Source: Aquabacterium sp.
GTDB taxonomy: Bacteria; Pseudomonadota; Gammaproteobacteria; Burkholderiales; Burkholderiaceae_C
DNA: 64,000 bases
Reading direction: 5' to 3'
Assembly (NCBI RefSeq): GCF_016195855.1
Contig: NZ_JACPYU010000002.1
Location: 274,030 to 338,029, forward strand
Positions 44,993 to 53,838 of the stretch are shown piece by piece (the first letter of the stretch is position 1; the number at the start of each line of letters is the position of its first letter). The translations under genes were made by a program, and so were the position numbers. The notes under the pieces were generated by a model, which did not search any database, was not told the origin of the DNA, and worked only from the letters and a program-made list of their open reading frames with translations.

Positions 44993-45244
44993 GCAGGTCG
45001 GGGGACGAGGCGGTATCCGGCGGGGCTTCATGTTGGCGGCCCCGCTTTGCAAGCGGGGCTACCCTGCGCTGCTCGTGCCAAGGTGGCGCCGGGGAACTCG
45101 CTACGCAGACCTTGTCTGCTGCGCTCGAACAACCCCGGCGAGTCAGTTGACGAAGCGCGCTTCGCGCGCCCACCTTGTCACTGCGCTGCTCGGCACCACC
45201 AAGGCGCCCCACCGGATACCGCCTCATCCCTTGTCCCGACCTGC
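44993..45244 (+). repeat. 252-bp fold-back repeat element, copy 1
   Basis: The element is bounded by imperfect inverted ends (GCAGGTCGGGGGACGAGGCG at the left; the right end reads TTGTCCCGACCTGC) with GGTATCCGG/CCGGATACC just inside. Internal pieces pair too: GCCGGGG/CCCCGGC, CGCAGAC/GTCTGCTGCG and the compact hairpin GCCCCGCTTTGCAAGCGGGGC. Copy 2, on the opposite strand, shares the order of modules. It carries no convincing gene. Such elements could be MITE-like mobile repeats or encode a structured RNA. Confidence 0.8.
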
Positions 45245-45339
45245 TCGTGGCGTGCCAAGGTTGTTGGGTCCGGGGTGGGGTTAGGTTGGTGGCGTCGCAC
45301 CATGGCCTGGGCATGCACAAGGTCCGCCGCATGCCACGA
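45245..45339. other. spacer between fold-back repeats
   Basis: A 95-base spacer between the two elements. It is flanked by a near-perfect inverted pair, CTCGTGGCGTGCC (45244-45256) and GCATGCCACGAG (45329-45340), so the two repeats and the spacer may form one larger composite structure. No gene is supported. Confidence 0.45.
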
Positions 45340-45592
45340 GCGGGGCGCAAAAAGGACTGAGCCGGCATTTGGCCAGGCGCCTTGGTGGTGCTGAGGCGCG
45401 GAGCAAGGAAGTGGGCGCGCGCAGCGCGCTTCGACCATCAAACTCGCTGGCGTTGTTCGAGTGCAAGGGCCACAGGCCCTGTAGCGAGTTCGCCAGCGCC
45501 ACTTCCTTGTGAGCACCGCAAGGCAGTCCCGCTTGCAAAGCGGGGCCACCAACATGAAGCCTGGCCAAATGCCGGCTCAGTCCGCGCCCCGC
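45340..45592 (-). repeat. 253-bp fold-back repeat element, copy 2 (inverted)
   Basis: The same family as copy 1 but in opposite orientation. Its ends GGACTGAGCCGGCATTTGGC (45354) and the complement ending GCCGGCTCAGTCC (45583) form a 25-bp perfect inverted repeat, extended by GCGGGGCGC on the outside. Read on the minus strand it repeats the modules of copy 1: CTTCATGTTGGTGGCCCCGC, TTGCAAGCGGG, GAACTCGCTAC, CTCGAACAAC, CGAAGCGCGC and CACCACCAAGGCGCC. The terminal sequences differ from copy 1, although the internal core is alike. Confidence 0.8.
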
Positions 45593-45653
45593 GCCGTATC
45601 GAAAAAGCGCTCAACCTACGAAGCACTCACGCAAGCTACAAACGACAAACGAC

Positions 45654-47000
45654 TCAGACGCGAACCTGCTCAACCTCACCACCCACACTCAAACGCTGCG
45701 CATCGCGACCGTCATCACCCGCAACCGTCACCACCGCATCAGGTTGATAGCCATCACGCAACTCACGCGCCAGCATCCCCTCATCCAGCTCGCCTTCCCA
45801 CTTCGCCACCACGATCGTGGCCACACTGTTGCCAATGAAGTTGGTCAGCGCGCGCGCCTCGGACATGAAACGGTCCACACCCAGGATCAGCGCCAGCCCC
45901 GCCACCGGCACATCCGGCACCACCGCCAGCGTGGCCGCCAAGGTGATGAAGCCCGCACCCGTCACGCCCGACGCACCCTTGGACGTCAGCATGGCCACGC
46001 CCAGGATGCTCAACTGCTGCGTCAGCGACAGGTCGATGTTCAAAGCCTGTGCCACGAACAAAGCCGCCATGGTCAGGTAGATGTTGGTGCCATCCAGATT
46101 GAAGGAATAACCCGCCGGCACCACCAGCCCCACCACGGGCTTGGAGCAACCCAGGCGCTCCAGCTTGGCCATCAAAGGCACCAATGCCGACTCCGATGAG
46201 GACGTGCCCAGCACCGTCAGCAGTTCTTCCTTGATGTAGGCGATGAAGCGCAGGATGTTGAAGCCAGTGAGCGCCGCGATCGTGCCCAGCACCACCAGCA
46301 CGAACAGGCCACAGGTCAGGTAGAAGCTGCCCATCAACGCCGCCAGCGGCTTGAGCGCGGCAAAGCCGTACTTGCCCAGCGTGAACGCCATCGCACCGCC
46401 TGCACCGATCGGCGCCAGCTTCATGATCGCGTTCATCATCGCGAAGAAGATGTGCGAGCACTCTTCAATGAAAGCGTGCACCGCGCGGCCCTTCTGGCCC
46501 ATGTGCTGCATCGCATAACCAAACAGCAGCGCCAGCAACAGCACCTGCAGCAAGTCACCCGAGCCGGTGAAGGCATCGGTGAAGGTCTTGGGGATGATGT
46601 GCAGCACGAAATCCACCGTGCTTTGCTCGCCCGCCTTCTTGGCATAGGTCGCCACGGCTGCGCCATCCAGCGTGTGCGGGTCCGCATTGAAGCCATGGCC
46701 GGGCTTGAGCACATTGACCACCACCAGCCCGATCGCCAGCGCCAGCGTGGACACCAGCTCGAAGTACACGATGGCCTTGACGCCCACGCGCCCGACCTTC
46801 TTCATGTCGCCACCGTTGACGATGCCCAGCACCACCGTGCAGAAGATGATGGGGCTGATCAGCATCTTGACCAGCGCGATGAAGCCATCGCCCAAGGGCT
46901 TGAGCTTGACGCCGATCTGCGGCTCGACGACGCCGATGCAGCCGCCCGCGATGATGGCCAGCACGACCCAGAAATACAAGTGTGAGGTGAGACGCTTCAT
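45654..47000 (-). CDS. dctA: C4-dicarboxylate/H+ symporter (DctA, DAACS family)
   Basis: A 448-aa transporter from ATG 47000, preceded by TTGGAGCC. It belongs to the glutamate/aspartate:cation (DAACS) family, with helices from residue 6 ([17 protein letters not shown]) onward. Hallmarks are the HP1 serine-rich loop [14 protein letters not shown], the NMDGT-equivalent [17 protein letters not shown], and the HP2 region [20 protein letters not shown]. It imports succinate, fumarate, malate or related acids. A palindrome lies in the divergent promoter region with acuI. Substrate among C4 acids is inferred from family. Confidence 0.95.
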   Translation of the reverse strand: MKRLTSHLYFWVVLAIIAGGCIGVVEPQIGVKLKPLGDGFIALVKMLISPIIFCTVVLGIVNGGDMKKVGRVGVKAIVYFELVSTLALAIGLVVVNVLKPGHGFNADPHTLDGAAVATYAKKAGEQSTVDFVLHIIPKTFTDAFTGSGDLLQVLLLALLFGYAMQHMGQKGRAVHAFIEECSHIFFAMMNAIMKLAPIGAGGAMAFTLGKYGFAALKPLAALMGSFYLTCGLFVLVVLGTIAALTGFNILRFIAYIKEELLTVLGTSSSESALVPLMAKLERLGCSKPVVGLVVPAGYSFNLDGTNIYLTMAALFVAQALNIDLSLTQQLSILGVAMLTSKGASGVTGAGFITLAATLAVVPDVPVAGLALILGVDRFMSEARALTNFIGNSVATIVVAKWEGELDEGMLARELRDGYQPDAVVTVAGDDGRDAQRLSVGGEVEQVRV

Positions 47001-47074
47001 CGTGGCTCCAATCGTGACGGCCCATACCTGGCCAAGCATGGGGTGCAAGATTAGCGAGCCAGAGGCTGCTTAAA

Positions 47075-47092
47075 CATGTGGCATTCCACATG
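47075..47092. promoter_or_regulatory. perfect inverted repeat between dctA and acuI
   Basis: CATGTGG-CATT-CCACATG is a perfect 7-bp inverted repeat with a 4-base loop in the divergent gap between dctA and the acrylyl-CoA reductase-like gene. It lacks a T-tract, so a terminator is unlikely. It could be an operator; the protein is unknown. Confidence 0.38.
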
Positions 47093-47185
47093 CGTGATGA
47101 GGCCGCCCCTCCAGGACTCCCACGCGGCGCGGTTATGCTGCGGCCCTGCCCTCCGTCCCGCGACGGGCCCCCAGGAGACACCAGC

Positions 47186-48169
47186 ATGTTCAAAGGCATC
47201 CTCATTGAAAAAGACGAGCAGGGTTACCGCGCCGCGCTCAAGGACATCGACGACGCGGCCCTGCCTGAAGGCAATGTGACCGTGCGCGTGTCGCACTCCA
47301 CGCTGAACTACAAGGACGGCCTGGCCATCACCGGCAAGTCCCCCGTGGTGCGCAAGTTCCCCATGGTGCCGGGCATCGACCTGGCCGGCGTGGTCGAGAC
47401 CAGCACGCACCCCGATTACAAGGCGGGTGACGCGGTGGTGCTCAATGGCTGGGGCGTGGGCGAAACCCACTGGGGTGGCCTGGCCCAGCGTGCACGCCTC
47501 AATGGCGACTGGCTGGTGCCCTTGCCCGCGGCCTTCACGCCCGCGCAAGCCATGGCCATTGGCACGGCGGGCTACACCGCCATGCTGTGCGTGATGGCCC
47601 TGGAAGACCACGGTGTCACGCCCGACAAGGGTGAGGTGCTGGTCACCGGTGCGGCCGGTGGCGTGGGCAGCGTGGCCGTGTCCATCCTGGCCAAACTGGG
47701 TTACCAGGTGGCGGCGGTGACTGGCCGCCCGCAAGAGGCCGACTACCTCAAGAGCCTGGGCGCCAGCACCGTGCTGGACCGCGCGGAGTTTTCATCTGCC
47801 GGCAAGCCCCTGGTCAAAGAGCGCTGGGCCGGTGCCGTGGACACGGTGGGCAGCCACACGCTGGCCAATGTCTGCGCGGCCACCAAGTACCGCGGCACCG
47901 TGGCGGCCTGTGGCCTGGCCGGCGGCATGGACTTTCCGTCCACCGTGGCGCCCTTCATCCTGCGTGGTGTGACCCTGGCCGGCATCGACAGCGTGATGTG
48001 CCCACGCGCCATTCGCCTCAAAGCCTGGCAGCGCCTGGCCACCGACCTGGACGTGAGCAAGCTCGCGCTGATCACGCAGGAGATCGGCCTGAGCGATGCC
48101 ATCTCGATTGCGCACAAGCTCATCGAGGGCCAGGTGCGCGGCCGGGTGGTGGTCAAGGTCGACGCCTGA
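47186..48169 (+). CDS. acuI: MDR-family acrylyl-CoA reductase-like oxidoreductase
   Basis: A 327-aa medium-chain dehydrogenase/reductase of the YhdH/AcuI group. The start at 47186 has CCAGGAGAC upstream. Diagnostic parts are the N-terminus ([17 protein letters not shown]), [32 protein letters not shown] and the NADPH site [18 protein letters not shown]. AcuI reduces acrylyl-CoA to propionyl-CoA with NADPH, and this also protects against acrylate. In this window the valine operon makes propionyl-CoA too, but no direct link is shown. No zinc-binding cysteines are seen, as expected for this subfamily. Confidence 0.88.
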   Translation: MFKGILIEKDEQGYRAALKDIDDAALPEGNVTVRVSHSTLNYKDGLAITGKSPVVRKFPMVPGIDLAGVVETSTHPDYKAGDAVVLNGWGVGETHWGGLAQRARLNGDWLVPLPAAFTPAQAMAIGTAGYTAMLCVMALEDHGVTPDKGEVLVTGAAGGVGSVAVSILAKLGYQVAAVTGRPQEADYLKSLGASTVLDRAEFSSAGKPLVKERWAGAVDTVGSHTLANVCAATKYRGTVAACGLAGGMDFPSTVAPFILRGVTLAGIDSVMCPRAIRLKAWQRLATDLDVSKLALITQEIGLSDAISIAHKLIEGQVRGRVVVKVDA

Positions 48170-48175
48170 AGCGCG

Positions 48176-50131
48176 TCAGGCTTTGGATGGGGCCTGATGC
48201 GCCGCCGCCAGCTCCTGCGCCTTGAGTGAGCTCATCAGGCTCAGCAGCGTTGAGAACGCGTTGCCGTCCTGCCCGCCCCCAAGCTGGATCTGCGGCACCA
48301 GCGGCACCTTGGCCGTCTCGAAGGCCTCGGCCAGGCGCAGCATCACGGTCTGCATCAGCTGCTTGTCGGCGCCCTCGCCCTCCAGCGCCTCGGACTTGGC
48401 CTTGATGGCCGCCGCTTCGGCCTCACCCACCGCGCGGATGGCCGAGGCGCGCCCGGAGCCTTCCATCTCCTGGCGGAACTTGTCGGCCTGGGCCAGCGCC
48501 TCGATCTCCTGGCGGCGCTTCTCGGCGGCCTTCACCAACGCCGCACCGTGGTTCTCCTTGATGGAGATGTCCACCAGCGAGGCGGTCAGCTCGCTTTGCT
48601 TCTCGGCGCGGCGCTCGGCCTCGTTCAACTCACGCTGCTTGTCGGCGGCGATCTGCTTTTGCGCAAAGGTCTCGACCTGCTCGCGTGCGATCTGGCGGTC
48701 CCGCAACTGCGACATGATGTTCTCGATCTTGGTGTCGCCATCCTGCGGCTTGGGCGTGCCGATCAGCACCTCCTGGAACTCCAGCGAGTAAGCCAGGAAA
48801 CGCTCGCGCATGTCCACCGAGGCATTGGCCTGCAACTCGCTGCGCGACTGGATCAGCTCGATGAAGGTGCGCGTTTGCGACACGTTCTTGAAGTAGCTCG
48901 ACACCATCGGGTCCAGCGTCTGCTCAACCAACTGCTTCACATTGCCAAAGCGCTGCACCACCATCGGCGCCTTGCGGTAGTCGATGTGCACCACCACGCT
49001 CAAAGGCAGTTGCGGCTCGAACGCATCCTTGGTGATCAGCGTGATCTCGCGCAGGTTGCCGTCAAAGGTGGAGCCGCTGGAGCCGTGCTGCCACATCAGC
49101 ACGAAGTTGGTCGTGGGCACCAGCTCGATCTTGCCCGCATAGGTGTTGAACGCGTACTTGCCCGGCATCAGCGCATCGCGCCACACGCCGCGGCAACCGG
49201 TCTCGACCAGCTCGCCATGGCTGTACTCCACGCCGGAGGTGTCGGCCCCCTTGCGGCCCGTGTAGGACACCACCACGCCCACGAAGCCCACCGGGATGAT
49301 GGTCTTGTGGATGAACTCGACCGTGGCGAACAGGCGGTTGATGTAGTAGGTGCCTTCCACCAGCACGCGCTCCTGGCGGCCGCGCCTGCCGCCTGCAGCC
49401 AGGAACAGCTCGGGCTCCTGGAAGGAGTTGTGGGCGTCGCCCACATCGGGTGCGAGCAGCTCGTCCTTGGGCAAGGCCGGGCCGTCCTGCACGGTCACCA
49501 CGGCCAGCTGGTCGGACTCATGCTGGCCGGTGACCTCCTTGATCACCACGGGCGTGAAGGCGCTGCGCTGGTCCAGCACATCGCGCATCTTGTCGTAGTA
49601 GGCGCTCTCGGTCGCGTCCAGCGTGAGCGAGTAGGTGGCCTCTTCCGTCATCACCACAAACAAGGCCGGGTTGATGATGTGCGTGCCTTCGCGCAGCACC
49701 TTGCGCTGCGGGCCCTTCTGGCCGCCGCCCTGGAGGAAGCCGCGCACATCCAGGAAGTTGCTCACGCGGGCGTTGTCGGCCAGGGTCTGGCCGGCGGGCA
49801 GGTCCATGCCGTCGCGTGCGAACACATAACCCAGCTTGCCCTGCGTCACCGACACCATGGCGTGGATGTGCACCTTGTACTGAAAGGGCGGGAAGAAGTG
49901 AAAGCCGCCGCGCAGCAACTCCGGCTGAAAGCCCGCCTCGCCTTCCAGCGCCAGCAAGCCCAGTTGCACCGAGCCCTTGGGGCTCCAGAGTTTTTCGACG
50001 ACACCAATGCGGTCATTGGGGATGTAGCGCACCATGCCCGAGACAAAGGCAAACGCCGCCGCCAGCCCCAGCAGCACCAGCAGCATCACCAGATAGAACA
50101 AGGGGCCTTGGCCCAGTACCTCAGAGAACAT
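48176..50131 (-). CDS. SPFH/Band 7 domain membrane protein (flotillin-like)
   Basis: A 651-aa protein from ATG 50131 with AAGGAAGGCATGTC upstream. Residues about 11-34 form one TM helix (YLVMLLVLLGLAAAFAFVSG), followed by an unusually long SPFH core (FVGVVVSYTGRKGADTS, GVWRDALMPGKYAFNTYAG, LPLSVVVHIDYRKAPMVV). The C-terminal ~200 residues are charged coiled coil (QKQIAADKQRELNEAERRAE, AEKRRQEIEALAQADKFR), as in flotillins. These proteins scaffold membrane domains. No protease (NfeD-like) gene is adjacent, unlike some YuaF/YqiK pairs. It converges with acuI, with only 6 bp between the genes. Confidence 0.88.
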   Translation of the reverse strand: MFSEVLGQGPLFYLVMLLVLLGLAAAFAFVSGMVRYIPNDRIGVVEKLWSPKGSVQLGLLALEGEAGFQPELLRGGFHFFPPFQYKVHIHAMVSVTQGKLGYVFARDGMDLPAGQTLADNARVSNFLDVRGFLQGGGQKGPQRKVLREGTHIINPALFVVMTEEATYSLTLDATESAYYDKMRDVLDQRSAFTPVVIKEVTGQHESDQLAVVTVQDGPALPKDELLAPDVGDAHNSFQEPELFLAAGGRRGRQERVLVEGTYYINRLFATVEFIHKTIIPVGFVGVVVSYTGRKGADTSGVEYSHGELVETGCRGVWRDALMPGKYAFNTYAGKIELVPTTNFVLMWQHGSSGSTFDGNLREITLITKDAFEPQLPLSVVVHIDYRKAPMVVQRFGNVKQLVEQTLDPMVSSYFKNVSQTRTFIELIQSRSELQANASVDMRERFLAYSLEFQEVLIGTPKPQDGDTKIENIMSQLRDRQIAREQVETFAQKQIAADKQRELNEAERRAEKQSELTASLVDISIKENHGAALVKAAEKRRQEIEALAQADKFRQEMEGSGRASAIRAVGEAEAAAIKAKSEALEGEGADKQLMQTVMLRLAEAFETAKVPLVPQIQLGGGQDGNAFSTLLSLMSSLKAQELAAAHQAPSKA

Positions 50132-50249
50132 GACATGCCTTCCTTTCCTTGTAGCTTGACAGGAGCCGCTTGGGCTCATGAGCAGCGTACAGGGGAAATC
50201 GGGCGGCGCTTTGATATCCTGCCTTCTCCACACTTTGTCAGGCGTTTTG

Positions 50250-50504
50250 ATGGACACCATCTCCCAACTGCAGTCGATGGGCCTGACCCTGCCCTCACCG
50301 GCCTACCTGGCCGGCATGTTCCTGTTCAGCCTGATCGGCATGGCCGCGTGGATGGCTGGCAAGCGCATGCAAAAGGCCACGACCAAATGGCTGGGCGTGG
50401 CCTTGATGTTCTACCCCTATGCGGTGTCAGACACGCGTCTGCTTTACCTCATCGGGGTGCTGCTGTGCGCCGCAGCCGTCTGGGCCTGGCGCACGCAGGA
50501 CTGA
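50250..50504 (+). CDS. small inner-membrane protein (84 aa)
   Basis: An 84-aa protein from ATG 50250; the upstream frame to 50178 lies in the divergent SPFH promoter region. It has predicted TM helices near residues 19-37 (PAYLAGMFLFSLIGMAAWMAG) and 48-80 (WLGVALMFYPYAVSDTR, then LLYLIGVLLCAAAVWAW), with a basic loop KRMQKATTK between. The family looks like widely conserved small proteins of about this size, but no function is known. It is convergent with the chalcone-isomerase-like gene. Confidence 0.75.
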   Translation: MDTISQLQSMGLTLPSPAYLAGMFLFSLIGMAAWMAGKRMQKATTKWLGVALMFYPYAVSDTRLLYLIGVLLCAAAVWAWRTQD

Positions 50505-50525
50505 GCTGAACGCGATCAGATCCGA

Positions 50526-51110
50526 TCAGGTCGGCTCGCCCAGCAGGGCGTGCTTGAGCGCCACCTCGGCGGGCTTGTCGCCGTACCAGATGCGCAGGAT
50601 GGCATTGAAGAAGCCAGGGTCGGGCAGCGGATCGATGATCTGCTTGCCATTGATGGTGATGATCGTGCCGGTGCCGGGCACCCAGTCGGCCATCACGGTG
50701 TCGCCGGGCTTGAGCGGGGGCAGGGTTTCAAACAGCTCGCCGAACTTCAGCAGCTGGTTCACATACTTGGACTTTTCTTCCTTGTCCAGGTTCTTGTTGA
50801 TGCCCGCCAGGAAGGCGCCACCGAACTCTTCGCCGGTCAGCTCGCGCAGCACATGGATCTTGGCGCGCTTGGGGCCTTGTGCGGCCAGCACGCCCGCCTG
50901 GGTCGTTTCCTTCTTGTTCAGGTAGATGCCCAGCACGTAGATCTTGAAGATGGTCTTGGTGCGCAGGCCGGCGCCGCTGAGCACCAGGTCCTTGCCGCCC
51001 ACCTTCGCGGCTTCATCGACTTTCACGCCCGAGACTTCAACAGCCTGGGCCAGGCTCATGGCCATGCCCAGTACAGCGGCGGCCAGGGTGGTTTTGGAGA
51101 ACAGTTTCAT
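50526..51110 (-). CDS. secreted chalcone isomerase-like protein
   Basis: A 194-aa protein from ATG 51110. Residues 1-23 are a signal peptide (KTTLAAAVLGMAMSLAQA with an AQA cleavage site). The rest matches the bacterial chalcone isomerase-like family: KIYVLGIYLNKKET, EFGGAFLAGINKNLDKE, FETLPPLKPGDTVMADWVPGTG and ILRIWYGDKPAEVALKHALLGE. Bacterial members are not flavonoid enzymes; a fatty-acid-binding role has been proposed for the fold. It lies 49 bp upstream of the MCP gene on the same strand order (MCP first), so they might be co-transcribed from the MCP side only by read-through. Confidence 0.85.
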   Translation of the reverse strand: MKLFSKTTLAAAVLGMAMSLAQAVEVSGVKVDEAAKVGGKDLVLSGAGLRTKTIFKIYVLGIYLNKKETTQAGVLAAQGPKRAKIHVLRELTGEEFGGAFLAGINKNLDKEEKSKYVNQLLKFGELFETLPPLKPGDTVMADWVPGTGTIITINGKQIIDPLPDPGFFNAILRIWYGDKPAEVALKHALLGEPT

Positions 51111-51159
51111 GAGGGCCCTCTTGCGGTTAGGGGTTGCTCGGTTGACGGCAGGCACGGCT

Positions 51160-52716
51160 TCAGGAGGCCGAGCCTTCCAGCTTGAAAACGCTGACGACCT
51201 TGGCCAGTTGCCCGGCCTGGTTCTGCATGGATTCGGCGGATGCGGCGGCCTCTTCAACCAGCGCGGCGTTCTGCTGCGTGACCCCGTCCATCTGGTGGAT
51301 GGAGCGGTAGATGGCCTCGATGCCATGGCTTTGCGACTGGCTCGCCGCGGTGATCTCGGTGATGATGTTGGTCACGCGCTGCACGCTGGCCACCACCTCG
51401 CTCATGGTGCTGCCGGCCTCGCTGACCAGTTGGCCACCCTGGGCCACCTTCTCGACGGACTCGCTGATCAAGGTCTTGATCTCCTTGGCGGCCGTGGCAG
51501 AGCGCTGCGCCAGGCTGCGCACCTCGCCGGCCACCACCGCAAAACCGCGGCCTTGCTCGCCAGCCCGCGCGGCTTCCACGGCGGCGTTCAGCGCCAGGAT
51601 GTTGGTCTGGAAGGCGATGCCGTCGATCACGCCGATGATGTCCACGATCTTGCGTGACGAGGCGTCGATGGCGCCCATGGTGTCGACCACGCGGGACACG
51701 ACCGAGCCGCCATCCGCGGCCACATGCGATGCGGACTGGGCCAGCTCACTGGCCATGCGCGCGTTGTCGGCGTTCTGCTTGACGATGTTGGTCAGCTCGC
51801 TCATCGAGGCCGAGGTCTCCTGCAGCGAGGCGGCCTGCTGTTCGGTGCGGTGCGACAGGTCCAGGTTGCCCGATGCGATCTGCGTGGACGCCGAGGCAAT
51901 CTGCTCCGTGCTCTGGCGCACATTGCCCACGATGGCCTGCAGGCTGGCATTCATCTCGGCCAGGGCCTGCATCAACAGGCCCGTCTCGTCCTGGCTGCGC
52001 GTGGTGATGGTGCTGGTCAGGTCGCCCCTGGCCACGCGCTGGGCCACGTCCACCGCGCGGTTGAGCGGGATGGTGATGCTGCGTGTGGACAGCAGGGCCA
52101 CGACCACGCTGATGCCGGTGGCGGCCAGCGCCAGCACCAGGATGAACAGCGCCGTGCTGCGGGCCTGCTGCGCCGAGTTGGCGCCGGCCGCTTCCATGTG
52201 CTGGTTCTGCAAGGCAATGAGCTTGTCCAGTGCCGCGAAGTACTTGGTCTGCAGCGAGCGGATCGAGAACAGGTACTTGGTCATCGCGTTGTCCTTCTCA
52301 TCGGTGTTGATGAGATTGATGAACGAGACCTGGTGCTTGAGCGAGCGCTCGCGCAACTCGACAATGGTCTTGACGAGGGCCAGCCCCTCGGGGTCGCTGA
52401 CGCTCTTTTTCAGCAGCGCCAGGTTCTCGTCATTGCGCTTGGTGACCTTCTCGATGTTGGCGACCTCGCCCTTCATCTGGTCCGCATCTGACATCACCAG
52501 GATGCTGAGCATGCTGCGCGAGATGTCGCCCAGGTCCGCCTTCATCCTGTTGGCGATGACCGTGCGCGGGTAGGTCTCGTTGACCATGGACCCGATTTCG
52601 CTGTTGAGGCTGTTGATGCGCAGGATGGCCAGGCCGGCCAGCAGCATCAGCAAGGCGATGACCAGGCCGAAGCCCAGCATCAATCGTTGCCCGATACGGA
52701 TATTTCGGATGTTCAT
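51160..52716 (-). CDS. methyl-accepting chemotaxis protein
   Basis: A 518-aa chemoreceptor from ATG 52716. TM1 covers about residues 12-32 ([19 protein letters not shown]), then a four-helix-bundle periplasmic sensor domain (residues about 33-190) and TM2 ([20 protein letters not shown]). A HAMP domain ([19 protein letters not shown]) and the MA signalling domain follow. The signalling hairpin tip includes [20 protein letters not shown] and [20 protein letters not shown]. The C-terminus ends [13 protein letters not shown], without a CheR pentapeptide. The ligand is unknown. The flhDC genes 3 kb away fit a motile host. Confidence 0.95.
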   Translation of the reverse strand: MNIRNIRIGQRLMLGFGLVIALLMLLAGLAILRINSLNSEIGSMVNETYPRTVIANRMKADLGDISRSMLSILVMSDADQMKGEVANIEKVTKRNDENLALLKKSVSDPEGLALVKTIVELRERSLKHQVSFINLINTDEKDNAMTKYLFSIRSLQTKYFAALDKLIALQNQHMEAAGANSAQQARSTALFILVLALAATGISVVVALLSTRSITIPLNRAVDVAQRVARGDLTSTITTRSQDETGLLMQALAEMNASLQAIVGNVRQSTEQIASASTQIASGNLDLSHRTEQQAASLQETSASMSELTNIVKQNADNARMASELAQSASHVAADGGSVVSRVVDTMGAIDASSRKIVDIIGVIDGIAFQTNILALNAAVEAARAGEQGRGFAVVAGEVRSLAQRSATAAKEIKTLISESVEKVAQGGQLVSEAGSTMSEVVASVQRVTNIITEITAASQSQSHGIEAIYRSIHQMDGVTQQNAALVEEAAASAESMQNQAGQLAKVVSVFKLEGSAS

Positions 52717-52871
52717 GGTCCACTGCAATCCATGGTCGAAACAGGGCGTCGTCGGGTGCGCTTGAACGGCATGCGTCAAAGGGCACAAAAGACGACGGCT
52801 CCCAGCGTTTTCGGCAGGGGCTGCAGGGACTGAAGTGAAAAAGCCGGCCGTGGCCGCTCAGGAAGGCGTGC

Positions 52872-53135
52872 TCAGGCCGCCTTGCGCCAGCGGCGTGTGG
52901 CCGGTGCGCTGGGGGCATCCAGCACGGTGGCGTCCAGCGGATGCTGCTTGTGGCGTCGGCCCCAGATGCTGCCGGGCACCAGCACGAGGCCGGCCAGCAT
53001 CAGCAGGGCGCCGTGGATGACGTGCCCGCTCAGCAAGGTCAGCAAGCCGGCAACACAAGCCAGCACGCAAGCCAGCGTGGTCAGATGGCGAATGCGCTTT
53101 CTGGCGGATGTCGGACGGGACAGGGAACCGGGCAT
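52872..53135 (-). CDS. small membrane protein (87 aa)
   Basis: An 87-aa protein from ATG 53135 with a strong GGAGAAGCG ribosome binding site. Two predicted TM helices lie near residues 19-37 (LTTLACVLACVAGLLTLLSG) and 40-57 (IHGALLMLAGLVLVPGS). Both ends are basic (ARKRIR and RRWRKAA). No family is recognised. It lies downstream of no obvious operon partner. Confidence 0.65.
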   Translation of the reverse strand: MPGSLSRPTSARKRIRHLTTLACVLACVAGLLTLLSGHVIHGALLMLAGLVLVPGSIWGRRHKQHPLDATVLDAPSAPATRRWRKAA

Positions 53136-53431
53136 CGCTTCTCCTTTTCGGGGCGTAAGCCGTGACGTATTTGACGCTGGTCAATTTCTAAGGCCTGTGC
53201 CGGATGCGCGCAAGAGCGTGTATTCCCTGGGGGCATTTGCAAATCATGCAAAATGCTGCAGCGCACCATGCAGCGGTACTTTGATAAAAATGGCAAAAGC
53301 GAGAGAAAGTTCAATGACTTTCCACGGCGCTTCAGGTCTGATCACAACTGCCGATGGGTGCTCATATATTCGTCTTCTGGTGAGGCGCCCGAGCATGTGT
53401 TCTCACCACGTTCATCCAGCAAGAGGTAGCC
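53136..53431. other. intergenic region with A+T-rich segment
   Basis: About 296 bases between the divergent small membrane gene and the PilZ gene. The part from about 53220 to 53370 is richer in A+T (for example TTTGATAAAAATGGCAAAAG), unlike its surroundings, and likely contains promoters. No gene or clear repeat is supported. Confidence 0.4.
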
Positions 53432-53797
53432 GTGCCCGCAACTGATTTGACGTCGCAGCAGCAAGCGACGGATGCTCGCCTAGGCCCCCGGGCCAATGTC
53501 TCCTGGGCTGCCCGGGTGGTGCTGAACCCCCAGTCGTATGTGGAGGCGCGCGTGGTCAATGTCTCGGCCGATGGGCTGGGGCTGGTCTGCGAAAGGGCCT
53601 TCCCCGACGGGGCGATGTTGCACGTCCTGATTGCCTTGCCGGACCCGCTCGACCGCAGCAAGTACCACTACCCCGATCTGCACACCAAGGTGATGTTCCA
53701 TGTGGCCAAAGGCGGGAAGTTCCGCATGGGGACGCGTTTTGCCAGGATCGACCCGGCCATGAAGGCCATGATCGAGACCTGGGTGCAAAAAGGCTGA
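53432..53797 (+). CDS. PilZ domain protein (putative c-di-GMP receptor)
   Basis: A 121-aa protein with a GTG start and AAGAGGTAG upstream. The PilZ domain spans about residues 15-115. It has an N-terminal R-x-R-like stretch (DARLGPRANVSWAARVVL), then a strand and the (D/N)-x-S-x-x-G motif as NVSADGLGLVCER, followed by FRMGTRFARID. PilZ proteins bind c-di-GMP and alter motility or adhesion. The arginine spacing differs from the classic RxxxR, so ligand binding is not certain. Motility genes downstream in the window suit the role. Confidence 0.85.
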   Translation: MPATDLTSQQQATDARLGPRANVSWAARVVLNPQSYVEARVVNVSADGLGLVCERAFPDGAMLHVLIALPDPLDRSKYHYPDLHTKVMFHVAKGGKFRMGTRFARIDPAMKAMIETWVQKG

Positions 53798-53805
53798 AGA
53801 GGGCT

Positions 53806-53824
53806 GAAAAAGGGCCGAGGCCCT
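53806..53824 (-). terminator. probable intrinsic terminator of the 377-aa gene
   Basis: On the minus strand a short stem AGGGC-CTCG-GCCCT is followed directly by TTTTT. It lies 15 bases past the stop of the minus-strand unknown gene. The stem is short, so the call is moderate. Confidence 0.42.
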
Positions 53825-53838
53825 GGCGTCACGTCACA

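Noticed and set aside
44964..45368. N-terminal extension of the ABC ATPase into the repeat block
   Set aside because: The extension is translated repeat DNA; the family N-terminus begins at the ATG at 44963.
44993..45592. CRISPR array or protein-coding genes in the repeat block
   Set aside because: There are only two long inverted elements with no regular short repeat-spacer pattern. Frames through them are broken by repeat structure and lack ribosome binding sites.
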